This document shows positions 26,914 to 36,099 of a stretch of 64,000 nucleotides of DNA, piece after piece. This stretch comes from Aquisalinus flavus. Its GTDB lineage: Bacteria; Pseudomonadota; Alphaproteobacteria; Caulobacterales; Parvularculaceae. Location: NCBI RefSeq assembly GCF_022559625.1, contig NZ_CP042288.1, positions 1,140,409 through 1,204,408 of the forward strand, in the 5' to 3' direction. The position numbers and the translations under genes were made by a program. The notes below the pieces were generated by a model. The model searched no databases, was not told the origin of the DNA, and worked only from the letters and a program-made list of their open reading frames with translations. How positions within the stretch are numbered: position 1 is the stretch's first letter; the number at the start of each line of letters is the position of its first letter.

Positions 26914-28125
26914 ATGGTTGCGTTTGCAAGAGCAGCGCTGCTCGGCATCATTGCGTTTCTGACAATTGCGGGCGGCGCGGCTGCCCAGCAGGAGCAATAT
27001 TTGACGACCTCTGCCCAGCAGGCGATTATCATGGATTACGAAACCGGGACGGTGTTGTTCGAGAAAAACGCGCAGACCCCCGTGCCCCCTGCATCCATGA
27101 GCAAGCTGATGACGGTGGCGATCCTGATGGACATGCTTGAAAAGGGCGAACTCTCTCCGGACACACCCTTTTATGTAAGCCGGAAGGCCTGGCAGACGGG
27201 CGGCTCGAAAATGTTCGTTCTCGTCGATACCACCATTCCGGTCATTGACCTGTTGAAGGGGATCATCGTGCTGTCCGGCAACGACGCCTGCGTTGTCGTC
27301 GCGGAGAACATATCCTCGCCGGTCATGGGCAATGTCACGCGCGAAAGCGAACTTGGCAGTGTCGAAGCCTTTGCCGACATCATGAATGCTAAGGCTGAAG
27401 AATGGGGTCTGACCCAATCGACCTTTGCCAACCCGTCCGGCCTGCCTGACCCCGATCAGCTTATGAGCATGTCCGATCTCGCCAGGCTGTCGGCGAAGAT
27501 TATACGGGACTATCCGGAATATTACGACACGATCTTCGACCTTCCGGAATTCACGTGGTCCAATATAACCCAATCGAACCGCAACCCGCTTGTCGGTGCC
27601 TTCGCCGGGGCAGACGGACTGAAGACAGGGCATACGGATGAATCCGGTTATGGCGTCGCTGGTTCAGCCATCCGGGACGGCGTACGTCGTATCGTAGTGC
27701 TGCACGGGCTGGAAAGTGACGCCATGCGCACCCGCGAAAGCCGCCGCGTGATGGGGCTTGCCTTTTCGGAGTTCACGACCCGTCGATACTTCACCAGCGG
27801 AGATATCGTCGGCGAGGCTGATGTCTTTCTTGGCAAGCAGGAAACCGTTCCGCTCAAGATCAAGAATAATGTCGTCTTCACCCGTCACAACCGCATCCTC
27901 CAGGGCGCCGAGGCGACACTGCTTTACGAAGGGCCGGTCAAGGCGCCGGTTCGCGCGGAAACGCAGGTCGGTCTGTTGCGGCTTGAGATTCCCGGCGAGC
28001 CGCCAAGGGAATACCCTCTTTACACGGCAGAGCGCGTCGATGGCATCGGCATTGCCGGCAAGATGGGGATCGGCCTGAAGGCCCTTTTCACGCCGCCAAG
28101 CGCCCGCGAGAACGAGCCGTCCTGA
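26914..28125 (+). CDS. D-alanyl-D-alanine carboxypeptidase (PBP5/6 type)
   Basis: A 403-residue serine-type S11 penicillin-binding protein with a signal peptide (~1-24). Active-site motifs are SxxK at S61-K64 (SMSK), SGN at ~121-123 (LSGNDAC) and KTG at ~237-239. The C-terminal beta domain follows. It removes the terminal D-Ala from peptidoglycan pentapeptides. No clear C-terminal amphipathic anchor was seen. Its TGA shares one base with the tmk ATG, so the two are coupled. The order rlpA-dac-tmk-holB is common in alphaproteobacteria. Confidence 0.93.
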   Translation: MVAFARAALLGIIAFLTIAGGAAAQQEQYLTTSAQQAIIMDYETGTVLFEKNAQTPVPPASMSKLMTVAILMDMLEKGELSPDTPFYVSRKAWQTGGSKMFVLVDTTIPVIDLLKGIIVLSGNDACVVVAENISSPVMGNVTRESELGSVEAFADIMNAKAEEWGLTQSTFANPSGLPDPDQLMSMSDLARLSAKIIRDYPEYYDTIFDLPEFTWSNITQSNRNPLVGAFAGADGLKTGHTDESGYGVAGSAIRDGVRRIVVLHGLESDAMRTRESRRVMGLAFSEFTTRRYFTSGDIVGEADVFLGKQETVPLKIKNNVVFTRHNRILQGAEATLLYEGPVKAPVRAETQVGLLRLEIPGEPPREYPLYTAERVDGIGIAGKMGIGLKALFTPPSARENEPS

Positions 28126-28793
28126 TGGCCGGGCTTTTCATCACATTTGACGGCTTGGAGGGCTCCGGCAAAAGCACGCAGATCCAGCGCCTGAAAGAGT
28201 GGCTGGAACAGGCCGGTCACGAGGTGGTCGCGACACGGGAGCCGGGCGGTACTGACAATGCCGAGACCCTCCGCAATCTCCTCGTTTCAGGCGACACTGC
28301 TGCATGGTCGCCGGTATCGGAATGCCTGATCATGAATGCCGCCCGATCTGACCATTTGGAACGCCTGATCCGCCCGGCGTTGGCGGAAGGCAAGATCGTC
28401 CTCTGCGACCGGTTCATGGACTCCACGCGCGCCTATCAGGGTGGTGGCGGCAAGCTGCCCATGGCCGACATTCTCGCGATCGAGCGCAGCGTCGTCGGCG
28501 AGACGGTGCCGGATGTGACTTTCCTGTTCGATCTCGACCCAGCCATCGGTCTTGGCCGCGCCGGCAAGCGCAATGCCGGGCATGACAATTCCGGGCATGG
28601 GGAGGGCGGGCAGGCGAGCGAGGACCGGTTCGAGCGCAAGGGCCCCGAATACCACGCGGCTGTCCGCGACGTTTTCAGACAGATCGCGACTGATGAGCCG
28701 GACCGCTGCATCCTGATAGATGCGGCGCTGCCCATCGATAGTGTCACACTCGCTCTGCACAAGGCTTTGCAATCACGCGGTATTCCCGGTTAG
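28125..28793 (+). CDS. tmk: Thymidylate kinase
   Basis: A 222-residue dTMP kinase that makes dTDP for DNA synthesis. The P-loop GLEGSGKS spans residues 10-17, TREPGGT carries the conserved substrate-binding Arg, and CDRFMDSTRAYQGGG is the DR(Y/F) region. The LID segment is enlarged by a His/Gly-rich stretch between LGRAGKRN and EDRFE (AGHDNSGHGEGGQAS). The start overlaps the carboxypeptidase stop by one base, and holB follows by 9 bp. Confidence 0.95.
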   Translation: MAGLFITFDGLEGSGKSTQIQRLKEWLEQAGHEVVATREPGGTDNAETLRNLLVSGDTAAWSPVSECLIMNAARSDHLERLIRPALAEGKIVLCDRFMDSTRAYQGGGGKLPMADILAIERSVVGETVPDVTFLFDLDPAIGLGRAGKRNAGHDNSGHGEGGQASEDRFERKGPEYHAAVRDVFRQIATDEPDRCILIDAALPIDSVTLALHKALQSRGIPG

Positions 28794-28802
28794 ATCAGCG
28801 CC

Positions 28803-29840
28803 ATGGCAGAACCAGACGAGCATCCCTATCCGCCACCGGAACAGCGCCAGACCCTTGCCGGGCACCAGGCCGCCGAGGCGCGCCTGCGCCAGCTGCTGGA
28901 CGAGGGGGCGCTGTCGAATGGCTGGATGCTCGCAGGCCCGCAGAATGTCGGCAAGGCGACGCTGGCCTATCGGCTGGCCCGCGCCTTTCTGGACCGCCAA
29001 AGCCTCAGTAACGGGGAATATCTTGCGACAGCCCAGAGCAAGTCGGCGCATCTGGTCGGCCAGAAGGCCCACCCCGATCTGTTCATCGCCGAACGGCAAT
29101 GGGACGACAAGAAAGACCGGCTCGCAGGCGAGATCACCGTCGATACGATCCGCCAGTTGATTTCCTTCATGGGCCGCACCTCCGGCAGCGGCTATCGTGT
29201 CGCCATTATCGACAGCGCCGACGATCTTAACCGCAACGCCGCCAACGCGCTGCTGAAGGTGCTGGAAGAGCCGCCGGCAAAGGCGCTCGTTATCCTGTTG
29301 ACCAGCGCCCCCGGCCGGTTGCTGCCGACCATCCGCTCCCGCTGTCGTGTACTGACACTCAAACCATTGGACGACCACGACGTCGCCGCATTTCTGGAAG
29401 CGGAGGGTACAGCCACCGGCGACAAGGCCCTCGCTCTTGCGACCGCCGCCGCCGGGCGGCCCGGCTTTGCGCTGCAGCTGGCCGCAGGCGAGGGGGCGGA
29501 TGCCCTCGCCGCGGCGGAGAGTTTCATCAAGGGCGCGCTTGACGGGCGCGGCCTCGCGGCTCTTGCTGATCGCATGGCCCTGAAATCGGCCGAGCCGATG
29601 TGGGAGAGCTTCAAGGCAATTCTGTTGCGCCAGCTCTCGACCGCGGCGACCGCGATCGCCACCGGTGAGCCATTGCGGCCACAGTTGGCCGTTTTCCAGG
29701 GGCGGTCGCCGGGCAGCATTGCGGCGGCATGGGAAGAAATTTCCAACCTGATTGCACGCTCCGAGGCACTGAATACGAACCGTACACAGATAGTTCTCGG
29801 TATGGGCGCGATCATGAAGAAACAGCTGAAAGGGGACTGA
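28803..29840 (+). CDS. holB: DNA polymerase III subunit delta'
   Basis: A 345-residue clamp-loader subunit. The AAA+ fold shows GPQNVGKATLAYRLAR near residue 43, the sensor-like NALLKVLEEPP near 155 and SRCRVLTLKPL near 178. It works with delta and tau/gamma to load the beta clamp. It follows tmk by 9 bp and precedes the TatD-like gene by 3 bp in one operon. The zinc-ribbon cysteines of the E. coli protein are not evident, as is usual in this class. Confidence 0.92.
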   Translation: MAEPDEHPYPPPEQRQTLAGHQAAEARLRQLLDEGALSNGWMLAGPQNVGKATLAYRLARAFLDRQSLSNGEYLATAQSKSAHLVGQKAHPDLFIAERQWDDKKDRLAGEITVDTIRQLISFMGRTSGSGYRVAIIDSADDLNRNAANALLKVLEEPPAKALVILLTSAPGRLLPTIRSRCRVLTLKPLDDHDVAAFLEAEGTATGDKALALATAAAGRPGFALQLAAGEGADALAAAESFIKGALDGRGLAALADRMALKSAEPMWESFKAILLRQLSTAATAIATGEPLRPQLAVFQGRSPGSIAAAWEEISNLIARSEALNTNRTQIVLGMGAIMKKQLKGD

Positions 29841-29843
29841 GGC

Positions 29844-30632
29844 ATGTTCGTCGACAGCCACGTCAATTTGCATGGCGAGAGATACGAGGACGATCTTGCC
29901 GACGTTCTGGCCCGAGCCGCCGAGGCAAGGGTAAGTCACATGCTGACGATTTCAGACCGTCTCGATTCCTTGCCGGCCATAACTGAAATTTCCGATTCCC
30001 ACGCCAATATCTGGCACTCCGTCGGCGTCCATCCGCATCATGCCAAGGATTATGCAGACCTGACTGCCGAACGGTTGATCGAGCTGGCACAGCATCCACG
30101 GGCCGTCGGCATCGGCGAGTGCGGCATGGATTTCTATTACGAATATTCCGACCGCGACGCACAGGAGCCGGTGTTTCGCGCCCATGTCCACGCGGCGCAG
30201 GAAACAGGTCTGCCACTGATTATTCACACCCGCGACGCCGATGACGTGACCGGCGACATCATCAGCGGCGAGCATTCGGCCAAGCCGTTTGTCCCGCTCA
30301 TGCATTGCTACACCAGCGGCCCGGACCTGGCTGAGCGCGCGCTGGCGCTTGGCGGCTATGTCTCTTTCTCGGGCATAATCACCTTCAAGAAAGCCGACGA
30401 TGTCCGCGCCATTGCCGAGATGGTGCCGATGGATCGGCTACTGATCGAAACGGACTGTCCATATCTCGCACCGGTCCCGCATCGCGGTCAGCGTAACGAG
30501 CCTGCCTTTGTGCCGCATATCGCCGAAAAGCTCGCCGAGATAAAAGGTGTTGATACGGAAGAAATCGCCAGGGTAACCACGGACAATTTTTTCCGTCTGT
30601 TTTCAAAGGCCGGGAAGGAGCAGGGGGTTTGA
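29844..30632 (+). CDS. TatD-family metal-dependent hydrolase with HxN variant
   Basis: A 262-residue TatD-type TIM-barrel hydrolase (DNase-like). Ligand motifs in order: the N-terminal DSHVNLH (residues 4-10), where the usual HxH reads H6-V-N8; GIGECGMDFYY with the bridging Glu; LIIHTRDA; MHCYTSG; and IETDCPYLAPV with the catalytic Asp. The second His of HxH is therefore Asn, although the rest is intact. The gene is three bases after holB and overlaps the MBL gene by four. The exact nuclease role is not established from sequence. Confidence 0.88.
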   Translation: MFVDSHVNLHGERYEDDLADVLARAAEARVSHMLTISDRLDSLPAITEISDSHANIWHSVGVHPHHAKDYADLTAERLIELAQHPRAVGIGECGMDFYYEYSDRDAQEPVFRAHVHAAQETGLPLIIHTRDADDVTGDIISGEHSAKPFVPLMHCYTSGPDLAERALALGGYVSFSGIITFKKADDVRAIAEMVPMDRLLIETDCPYLAPVPHRGQRNEPAFVPHIAEKLAEIKGVDTEEIARVTTDNFFRLFSKAGKEQGV

Positions 30633-31504
30633 CCCTGCGTGCCATCATTCTCGGCTGCGGCTCGTCCGGCGGCATTCCACGTCCCGGCGGCCCGGGTGGC
30701 AAGGGGCAGTGGGGTCAACTCGATCCGTCAGAGCCGAAGAACCGCCGCATGCGCTGCTCGATACTGGTGCAGAAAGAACACCCGGAAGCCGGCTGGTCCG
30801 AGCCTGAAATGTTAACGACCGTGCTGGTCGACACCTCACCGGATCTGGCCCGGCAATTGTTAATGGCGCAGGCCGCGCGGCTCGATGCGGTCTTTTTCAC
30901 CCATGATCATGCCGACCAATCTCACGGCATCGACGATCTGCGGGCCATGGCGCTGTCCATGCGCCAGCGCGTGCCAACCTATATCGATCAGTCTCTGTCG
31001 CCCGAGATCGTCGATCGCTTTCGCTATTGCTTTCACCAGAAGCCCGGCAGCAGCTATCCGCCAATCCTCGAGCTCATCGACATGCCGGCCTGCGGCGAGC
31101 GCGCAATCGTTAACGGACCATCGGGCAGCATTGCCGTGGTACCGTTCCTGCAGCATCACGGCCGGATCGACTCCCTGGGCTTTCTGTTTGGCGAGCACGA
31201 TCTCGACCTGTCAAATCTCGACGGGCGTGGCATCGCATATTCGAGCGACACGAACGCGCTGCCGGACGAAACCTTCGAGCTGCTCGACCGGGTCGGCCTG
31301 TGGATCGTCGATGCGCTGCAAAGAAAGCCGCATCCGAGTCATTCGCATCTGGAACAATCGCTGGACTGGCTGGCACGTGTCAAAGCGCGTCGCGGCGTGC
31401 TGACCAACATGCATCTCGACATGGACTACGGCGCACTGTGCAATGAGCTGCCGGAGCATGTGGAACCAGCCTATGACGGCATGTTGTTGACTCTGCAGGA
31501 ATAG
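30629..31504 (+). CDS. MBL-fold metallo-hydrolase (PhnP-like)
   Basis: A 291-residue metallo-beta-lactamase-fold protein of the PhnP/phosphodiesterase-like group. The metal motif reads THDHADQ (H92, H94, D96), so the usual final His of HxHxDH is Gln97; I recall this variant in other alphaproteobacterial copies. Other ligand candidates are His in FLQHHGRIDSLGF and Asp in AYSSDTNAL. The start is a TTG overlapping the preceding stop by four bases (TTGA), with GGAG upstream. It closes the tmk-holB-tatD operon. Substrate unknown. Confidence 0.85.
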   Translation: MTLRAIILGCGSSGGIPRPGGPGGKGQWGQLDPSEPKNRRMRCSILVQKEHPEAGWSEPEMLTTVLVDTSPDLARQLLMAQAARLDAVFFTHDHADQSHGIDDLRAMALSMRQRVPTYIDQSLSPEIVDRFRYCFHQKPGSSYPPILELIDMPACGERAIVNGPSGSIAVVPFLQHHGRIDSLGFLFGEHDLDLSNLDGRGIAYSSDTNALPDETFELLDRVGLWIVDALQRKPHPSHSHLEQSLDWLARVKARRGVLTNMHLDMDYGALCNELPEHVEPAYDGMLLTLQE

Positions 31505-31620
31505 CGGGCCCGGCAGCACTACCCGCTACCGGTCTGAACCGCTACAAACAATTTTCGACAATATAAATTGTGCGCGAAACGGATCAGGCCAATTCCAAGC
31601 TATCTCAGACCATCTGGCGC

Positions 31621-33768
31621 TTATTGCGCAGCCTCTTCCGCACGCTCGGGCAAGGCAAAAGCGACATAGCTCGCGCCGCGCTCGCCGCGTCGTGCGCCAC
31701 CGGCCGGCGTGACTACGAACTGGCGGCCATCGGCTTCATAGACCGCTGGTGTGCCGACGCCGCTCTGCGGCAGCTTATGCGACCACAGCAACTCACCGGT
31801 CATCTTGTCGAACGCCCTGAATCTCCTGTCCTTGACCGTTGCGCCGATGAAGACCAGCCCGCCAGCTGTCACGACCGGTCCGCCATAATTCTCGCTGCCG
31901 GTATCGCCCATGCCGTCAGCGGCAAGCTCCGGATACTGGCCCAGCGGCTTGCGCCAGACATGCTCGCCAGTCGACAGGTCGATCGCCGTCAGCGTGCCCC
32001 ATGGCGGCGCATTGGCCGGATAGCCATCCGGGTCGAGCAGCTTGTTGTACCCGTCGATGACAAAGCGCGTATCGAAGGGTTGGTCACGGACCATGTCGCT
32101 GTGGATTGGCGCGTCCTCGCCGGTCAGCACATGCGCGGCCAGCGCCGAAATCGCAACAGGCTCCAGCGCGGCGGCAAAGCCCGGCATCCGGCCATAGCCG
32201 CTGGAAATGATCTCCTCGACGTCCGCCAGCGCGTAACGCGCATCGAGGCCCTCCAGCGACGGAAACTCCCCCGTCCTGGCCTTGTCCATGCCATGGCAGG
32301 TCGCGCACATCGCGCCGTACAAGTCCGACGCCCGGCCCAGCTCTGCGCGATCAGGGTTCTCCTTCATCTTCAGGATCCACGGCACCTCATTGGCATTGAC
32401 ATAGAAATAGCCCGTCTCCGGATCGAACGCGCCGCCGCCCCATTCACCGCCGCCATCCATGCCCGGAAAGATCGCCTGCCCGGCAAGGCTCGGCGGGCTG
32501 AACGGATGATGCGCATCGAACCCGGCAATTTGCGCTTCGACGGCCGCGCGCGCCTCTGGCGTCCGGTCCGTCACAACGAAATCCTGTCGCGCAAACGGCC
32601 TTGGCAATGCTGGCACCATCTGAGGACTGACGACCTGTTCGCCCGGCAGGCTGGATGGCGGTACCGCTACCTCCTCCAGCGGAAACAGCGCCTCACCAGT
32701 CTCCCTATCCAGCACCCAGATATGGCCGGTCTTGGTGATCTGGATCAGCGCATCGACGGTCCTGCCATCAATCGTCAGTGTGGCGAGCGTCGGCGGTGCC
32801 GGAATATCCCGGTCCCACAAATCATGCTTCACGAGCTGCCGGTGCCAGATCCGCTTGCCGGTCTCGATATCCAGCGCGAGGATAGAATTGGCAAACAGAT
32901 TGTCGCCATGGCGGTCCGCACCATAGAAATCAGATGCAGCAGAACCTGTGCCGAGATAGACAATACCCCGCCCCTCATCCAGCGCCATGCCGGCCCAGTT
33001 ATTAACACCGCCGGCATACATCCACGCATCCTCCGGCCACGTCTCATAGCCATATTCGCCCGGCTGCGGGATCGTATGGAAGATCCATTTCATCTCACCA
33101 GTGCGCACATCATACGCCCGGATATGACCCGGCGCCGTCGGCAATTGCTCGCCCATCCGCGTGCCCAGAACCATGGTGTTGCCATGGATGACGCCCGGCG
33201 TGCCCAGCTCCGCATCGACCATGGCTGGGTCGCGGCCCAGCCCTTCGGCAAGATTGATCGCCCCGCCCTGCCCGAACGCCGCGTCCAGTTCACCGGATTT
33301 CGCATCGACCGAAAACACATAGCGCCCGGCGATACCAAACACCCGGGAAATGTCGCCATCGCTCCAGTACATCAGCCCGCGCGGCGCGCCCTTGAACCAC
33401 GTATTTGTCTCCTCAGGATACGGAAATTTGAAAACCCAATTGGGTTCACCGGTAACAGGATCGAGCGCATGGATGCCCCCTTCCGGTCCGGCGACATAGA
33501 TCATCCCGCCGACAGCGAGCGGCGTCGAATGCATCGTCCCCGCCTGTCCGTCCTCGCCTGTGTCATAGGTCCAGGCGACCTGCAACTGGCTGACGGTATC
33601 GCGGTTGATCTCCTCGAAGGGCGCATATTTCTGCTGATCGTATCCGCCGCCATAGAGCCATTCGGATACATCTGCGAGCCGGGGTGCTGTCGCTGCCGGC
33701 TGATCGTCCTTTGGCCCACCGCACCCCGCGAGTGACAAAACAGTCGCGGCTATGACAAATCTTCTCAT
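31621..33768 (-). CDS. PQQ-dependent dehydrogenase lipoprotein with embedded cytochrome c
   Basis: A 715-residue quinoprotein of the eight-bladed propeller type. The signal peptide MRRFVIAATVLSLAGC gives a lipoprotein. Propeller blade ends with the Trp-docking pattern are seen (ALDPVTGEPNWVF, ALDIETGKRIW, AIDLSTGEHVW, AFDKMTGELLW). A cytochrome c domain is inserted between blades at ~475-550: CATCH near residue 488 binds heme and Met in GRMPGF near 527 can be the sixth ligand. It should oxidise a sugar or alcohol in the periplasm and pass electrons to the respiratory chain. No PQQ biosynthesis gene lies in the window. ATG 33768 has GGGAGG upstream. Confidence 0.88.
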   Translation of the reverse strand: MRRFVIAATVLSLAGCGGPKDDQPAATAPRLADVSEWLYGGGYDQQKYAPFEEINRDTVSQLQVAWTYDTGEDGQAGTMHSTPLAVGGMIYVAGPEGGIHALDPVTGEPNWVFKFPYPEETNTWFKGAPRGLMYWSDGDISRVFGIAGRYVFSVDAKSGELDAAFGQGGAINLAEGLGRDPAMVDAELGTPGVIHGNTMVLGTRMGEQLPTAPGHIRAYDVRTGEMKWIFHTIPQPGEYGYETWPEDAWMYAGGVNNWAGMALDEGRGIVYLGTGSAASDFYGADRHGDNLFANSILALDIETGKRIWHRQLVKHDLWDRDIPAPPTLATLTIDGRTVDALIQITKTGHIWVLDRETGEALFPLEEVAVPPSSLPGEQVVSPQMVPALPRPFARQDFVVTDRTPEARAAVEAQIAGFDAHHPFSPPSLAGQAIFPGMDGGGEWGGGAFDPETGYFYVNANEVPWILKMKENPDRAELGRASDLYGAMCATCHGMDKARTGEFPSLEGLDARYALADVEEIISSGYGRMPGFAAALEPVAISALAAHVLTGEDAPIHSDMVRDQPFDTRFVIDGYNKLLDPDGYPANAPPWGTLTAIDLSTGEHVWRKPLGQYPELAADGMGDTGSENYGGPVVTAGGLVFIGATVKDRRFRAFDKMTGELLWSHKLPQSGVGTPAVYEADGRQFVVTPAGGARRGERGASYVAFALPERAEEAAQ

Positions 33769-33887
33769 GGCCGTCCCTCCCGGCTCTATTATTACGAGCA
33801 TTGTTGCCTGTTTCCGGCTTGGCGCAAGCCGGCCCTTTGACGAAATGTCACAAAACATGGATATCAGGCACACAAAGGAGAATTTTT

Positions 33888-35480
33888 ATGCGCTTGATCA
33901 CCACCGTTTGCCTGACCGCCCTCATCGCCGGTTGCGCCCAGATGCAGACCGCAGCCCCTGGCACGCCAGCCGCCGCGACGATGGCCCGTGAGGCCCCGGC
34001 CGCCCCGAAACCTGTCACTTCCATCCCGGTGCGGGTCGCCGACAATGAATGGTACCAGGCCGGACAGGAAACGCTGAAAGAGAATCTTGCCAGACGCCCG
34101 ATCGATCGCCCGGCGAAGAACGTCATCCTGTTCATTGCCGATGGCATGGACACGACCACGGTAACCGCTGCCCGCATCTTTGCCGGCCAGCAAAAAGGCA
34201 TGTCCGGCGAGGAAAACGTACTCGCCTTTGAGACCTTGTCGCATGTGGCGATGTCAAAGACCTACAACACCAATCAGCAGGTGTCGGACAGTGCCGGCAC
34301 GGCCACTGCCATGCTCACCGGCGTCAAGACCAAGGCCGGTGTCATTTCCATCAGCGACGAGGCCATGGTCGGTGATTGCGCAGGCGGGCTCGCCAACCCG
34401 GTGATGACAGCGGGCGAACTGGCCGAGCAGGCCGGCATGGCCGTTGGCGTCGTCTCGACCGCCCGCCTCACCCACGCGACGCCCGCGACCGTTTATTCAC
34501 ACTCCGCCAGCCGCGACTGGGAGAGCGACGCCGACCTGCCGGAAGGCGCAGAAGCCTGCCCTGACATAGCGAGCCAGCTTCTCTCCTTCCCCTATGGTGA
34601 CGGTATCGACGTCGCGCTCGGTGGCGGTCGCAGCAATTTCATGCCGAAGGAAATGGCTGACCCGGAATATGCAGACCGCACTGGCCGCCGCACTGACGGC
34701 CGCGACCTGACCGCGGAATGGGAGGCCAATGGCGGCACTTTCGTCTGGAACAAGGCAGGCCTTGAGGCAGCGTCCGGCAAGGTCCTCGGCCTTTTCGAGC
34801 CCTCCCACATGCAATATGATGCCGACCGCAGCGCCGATGACGAGCCCTCTCTCGCGGAGATGACGGAAAAGGCCATCGACCTCCTGTCGTCTGACGAAGA
34901 TGGATATTTCCTGATGGTCGAAGGCGGCCGCGTCGATCATGCCCACCATGGCGGCAATGCTTCGCGTGCCCTGAGCGACACTGTTGCCTTTGACGAGGCG
35001 GTCGCCGCCGCTCTGGAAATGGTCGACCTGCAGGATACGCTGGTCATCGTCACTTCCGACCATGGCCACACCCTGACCTTCGCGGGCTATCCGAAACGCG
35101 GCAATCCGATGCTCGGCGTCGTGGTCTCTACAGAGGATGACGGCTCCCCCTCCACCGAGCCCTATCCGGCTGGTGACGGCAAGCCTTACACGACGCTCGG
35201 CTATGCCAATGGCCCGGGCTCCATTCTGATCGGCCATGACGAAGACGACCATCTCGAGCGTCCGGACGTATCCGACGAGGAGGCTCAAGGTCTCGATTAC
35301 CAGCAGCAGGCCCTCATCCCGAGCTATTCCGAGACCCATGGCGGCCAGGACGTGACAATCTACGCCAGCGGTCCGCAGGCCTATCTGTTTGATGGCACGG
35401 TGGAGCAGAACTACATCTTCCACGTTATCGACTACGCCCTCGGCCTGAACCAGCGGGCAGAAGCGGCGTCTGCTGAGTAA
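33888..35480 (+). CDS. Alkaline phosphatase, lipoprotein
   Basis: A 530-residue PhoA-family metalloenzyme. The N-terminal MRLITTVCLTALIAGC has a lipobox (C16), so it is probably membrane-tethered in the periplasm. Motifs: FIADGMDTTT (metal Asp), VSDSAGTATAML with nucleophile S135, MVEGGRVDHAHHGGN, and TSDHGHTLTF with metal His/Asp. The start at 33888 has AAGGAG seven bases upstream. It is divergent from the PQQ dehydrogenase across 119 bp and ends 16 bp from the convergent leuD. No Pho-box-like repeat was recognised. Confidence 0.93.
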   Translation: MRLITTVCLTALIAGCAQMQTAAPGTPAAATMAREAPAAPKPVTSIPVRVADNEWYQAGQETLKENLARRPIDRPAKNVILFIADGMDTTTVTAARIFAGQQKGMSGEENVLAFETLSHVAMSKTYNTNQQVSDSAGTATAMLTGVKTKAGVISISDEAMVGDCAGGLANPVMTAGELAEQAGMAVGVVSTARLTHATPATVYSHSASRDWESDADLPEGAEACPDIASQLLSFPYGDGIDVALGGGRSNFMPKEMADPEYADRTGRRTDGRDLTAEWEANGGTFVWNKAGLEAASGKVLGLFEPSHMQYDADRSADDEPSLAEMTEKAIDLLSSDEDGYFLMVEGGRVDHAHHGGNASRALSDTVAFDEAVAAALEMVDLQDTLVIVTSDHGHTLTFAGYPKRGNPMLGVVVSTEDDGSPSTEPYPAGDGKPYTTLGYANGPGSILIGHDEDDHLERPDVSDEEAQGLDYQQQALIPSYSETHGGQDVTIYASGPQAYLFDGTVEQNYIFHVIDYALGLNQRAEAASAE

Positions 35481-35496
35481 AAGGGCGCCTGGCGCT

Positions 35497-36099
35497 CTAC
35501 GCGTACAACCAGGGGCGGGCCATCTTGTCCCGCTCCTCGAAGGCTGTGATGGCATCCGCATCCTGCAGCGTCAGGGCGATCTCATCGAGTCCGCCGAGGA
35601 GACGCTCCTTGCGGTATGCGTCGATCTCGAAGTCCGTCACCGTGCCATCCGGTGCCACTACTGTCTGTGCTTCCAGATCGACGGTGAACTGTCGGCCTGT
35701 CGCTTTCTTCAGCAGTTCCTGAATATCGCTTTCCGGCAGGGTGATCAGCAACAGGCCGTTCTTGATCGCGTTGCCGAAAAAGATATCGGCAAAGCCCGGC
35801 GCGATGACGCAACGATAGCCGAGATCCATCAGCGCCCAGACGGCATGTTCACGCGACGAGCCGCAGCCAAAATTCGGTCCGGCAATCAGCACCTTGCTCT
35901 TGTCATAGGGCGGCCTGTCGAAAGGCGATGAATTGCGCAAATTGCCGTTCTCGTCATAGCGCACTGTCTCGAAACAATATTTGCCAAGGCCGGTGCGGGA
36001 AATCGTTTTCAGATGTTCTGCCGGGATGATCACATCCGTATCGACATTGGAGCGGTAGAACGGCGTCGCGACAGCCGTCAGTATCGTGAACGGTTCCAT
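35497..36099 (-). CDS. leuD: 3-isopropylmalate dehydratase small subunit
   Basis: A 200-residue swivel-domain subunit of isopropylmalate isomerase. Visible motifs are YRSNVDTDVIIPAEHLK near the N-terminus and GPNFGCGSSREHAVWAL in the middle, with FGNAIKNGLL after it. The ATG at 36099 shares one base with the leuC stop (TGATG). It is the last gene of leuA-ilvE-leuB-leuC-leuD. A longer upstream frame belongs to leuC in another phase. Confidence 0.96.
   Translation of the reverse strand: MEPFTILTAVATPFYRSNVDTDVIIPAEHLKTISRTGLGKYCFETVRYDENGNLRNSSPFDRPPYDKSKVLIAGPNFGCGSSREHAVWALMDLGYRCVIAPGFADIFFGNAIKNGLLLITLPESDIQELLKKATGRQFTVDLEAQTVVAPDGTVTDFEIDAYRKERLLGGLDEIALTLQDADAITAFEERDKMARPWLYA

Noticed and set aside
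31570..33735. A 721-codon open frame on the plus strand
   Set aside because: It is the reverse complement of the PQQ dehydrogenase gene, which has clear motifs and a ribosome site; the plus-strand protein has no recognisable features.
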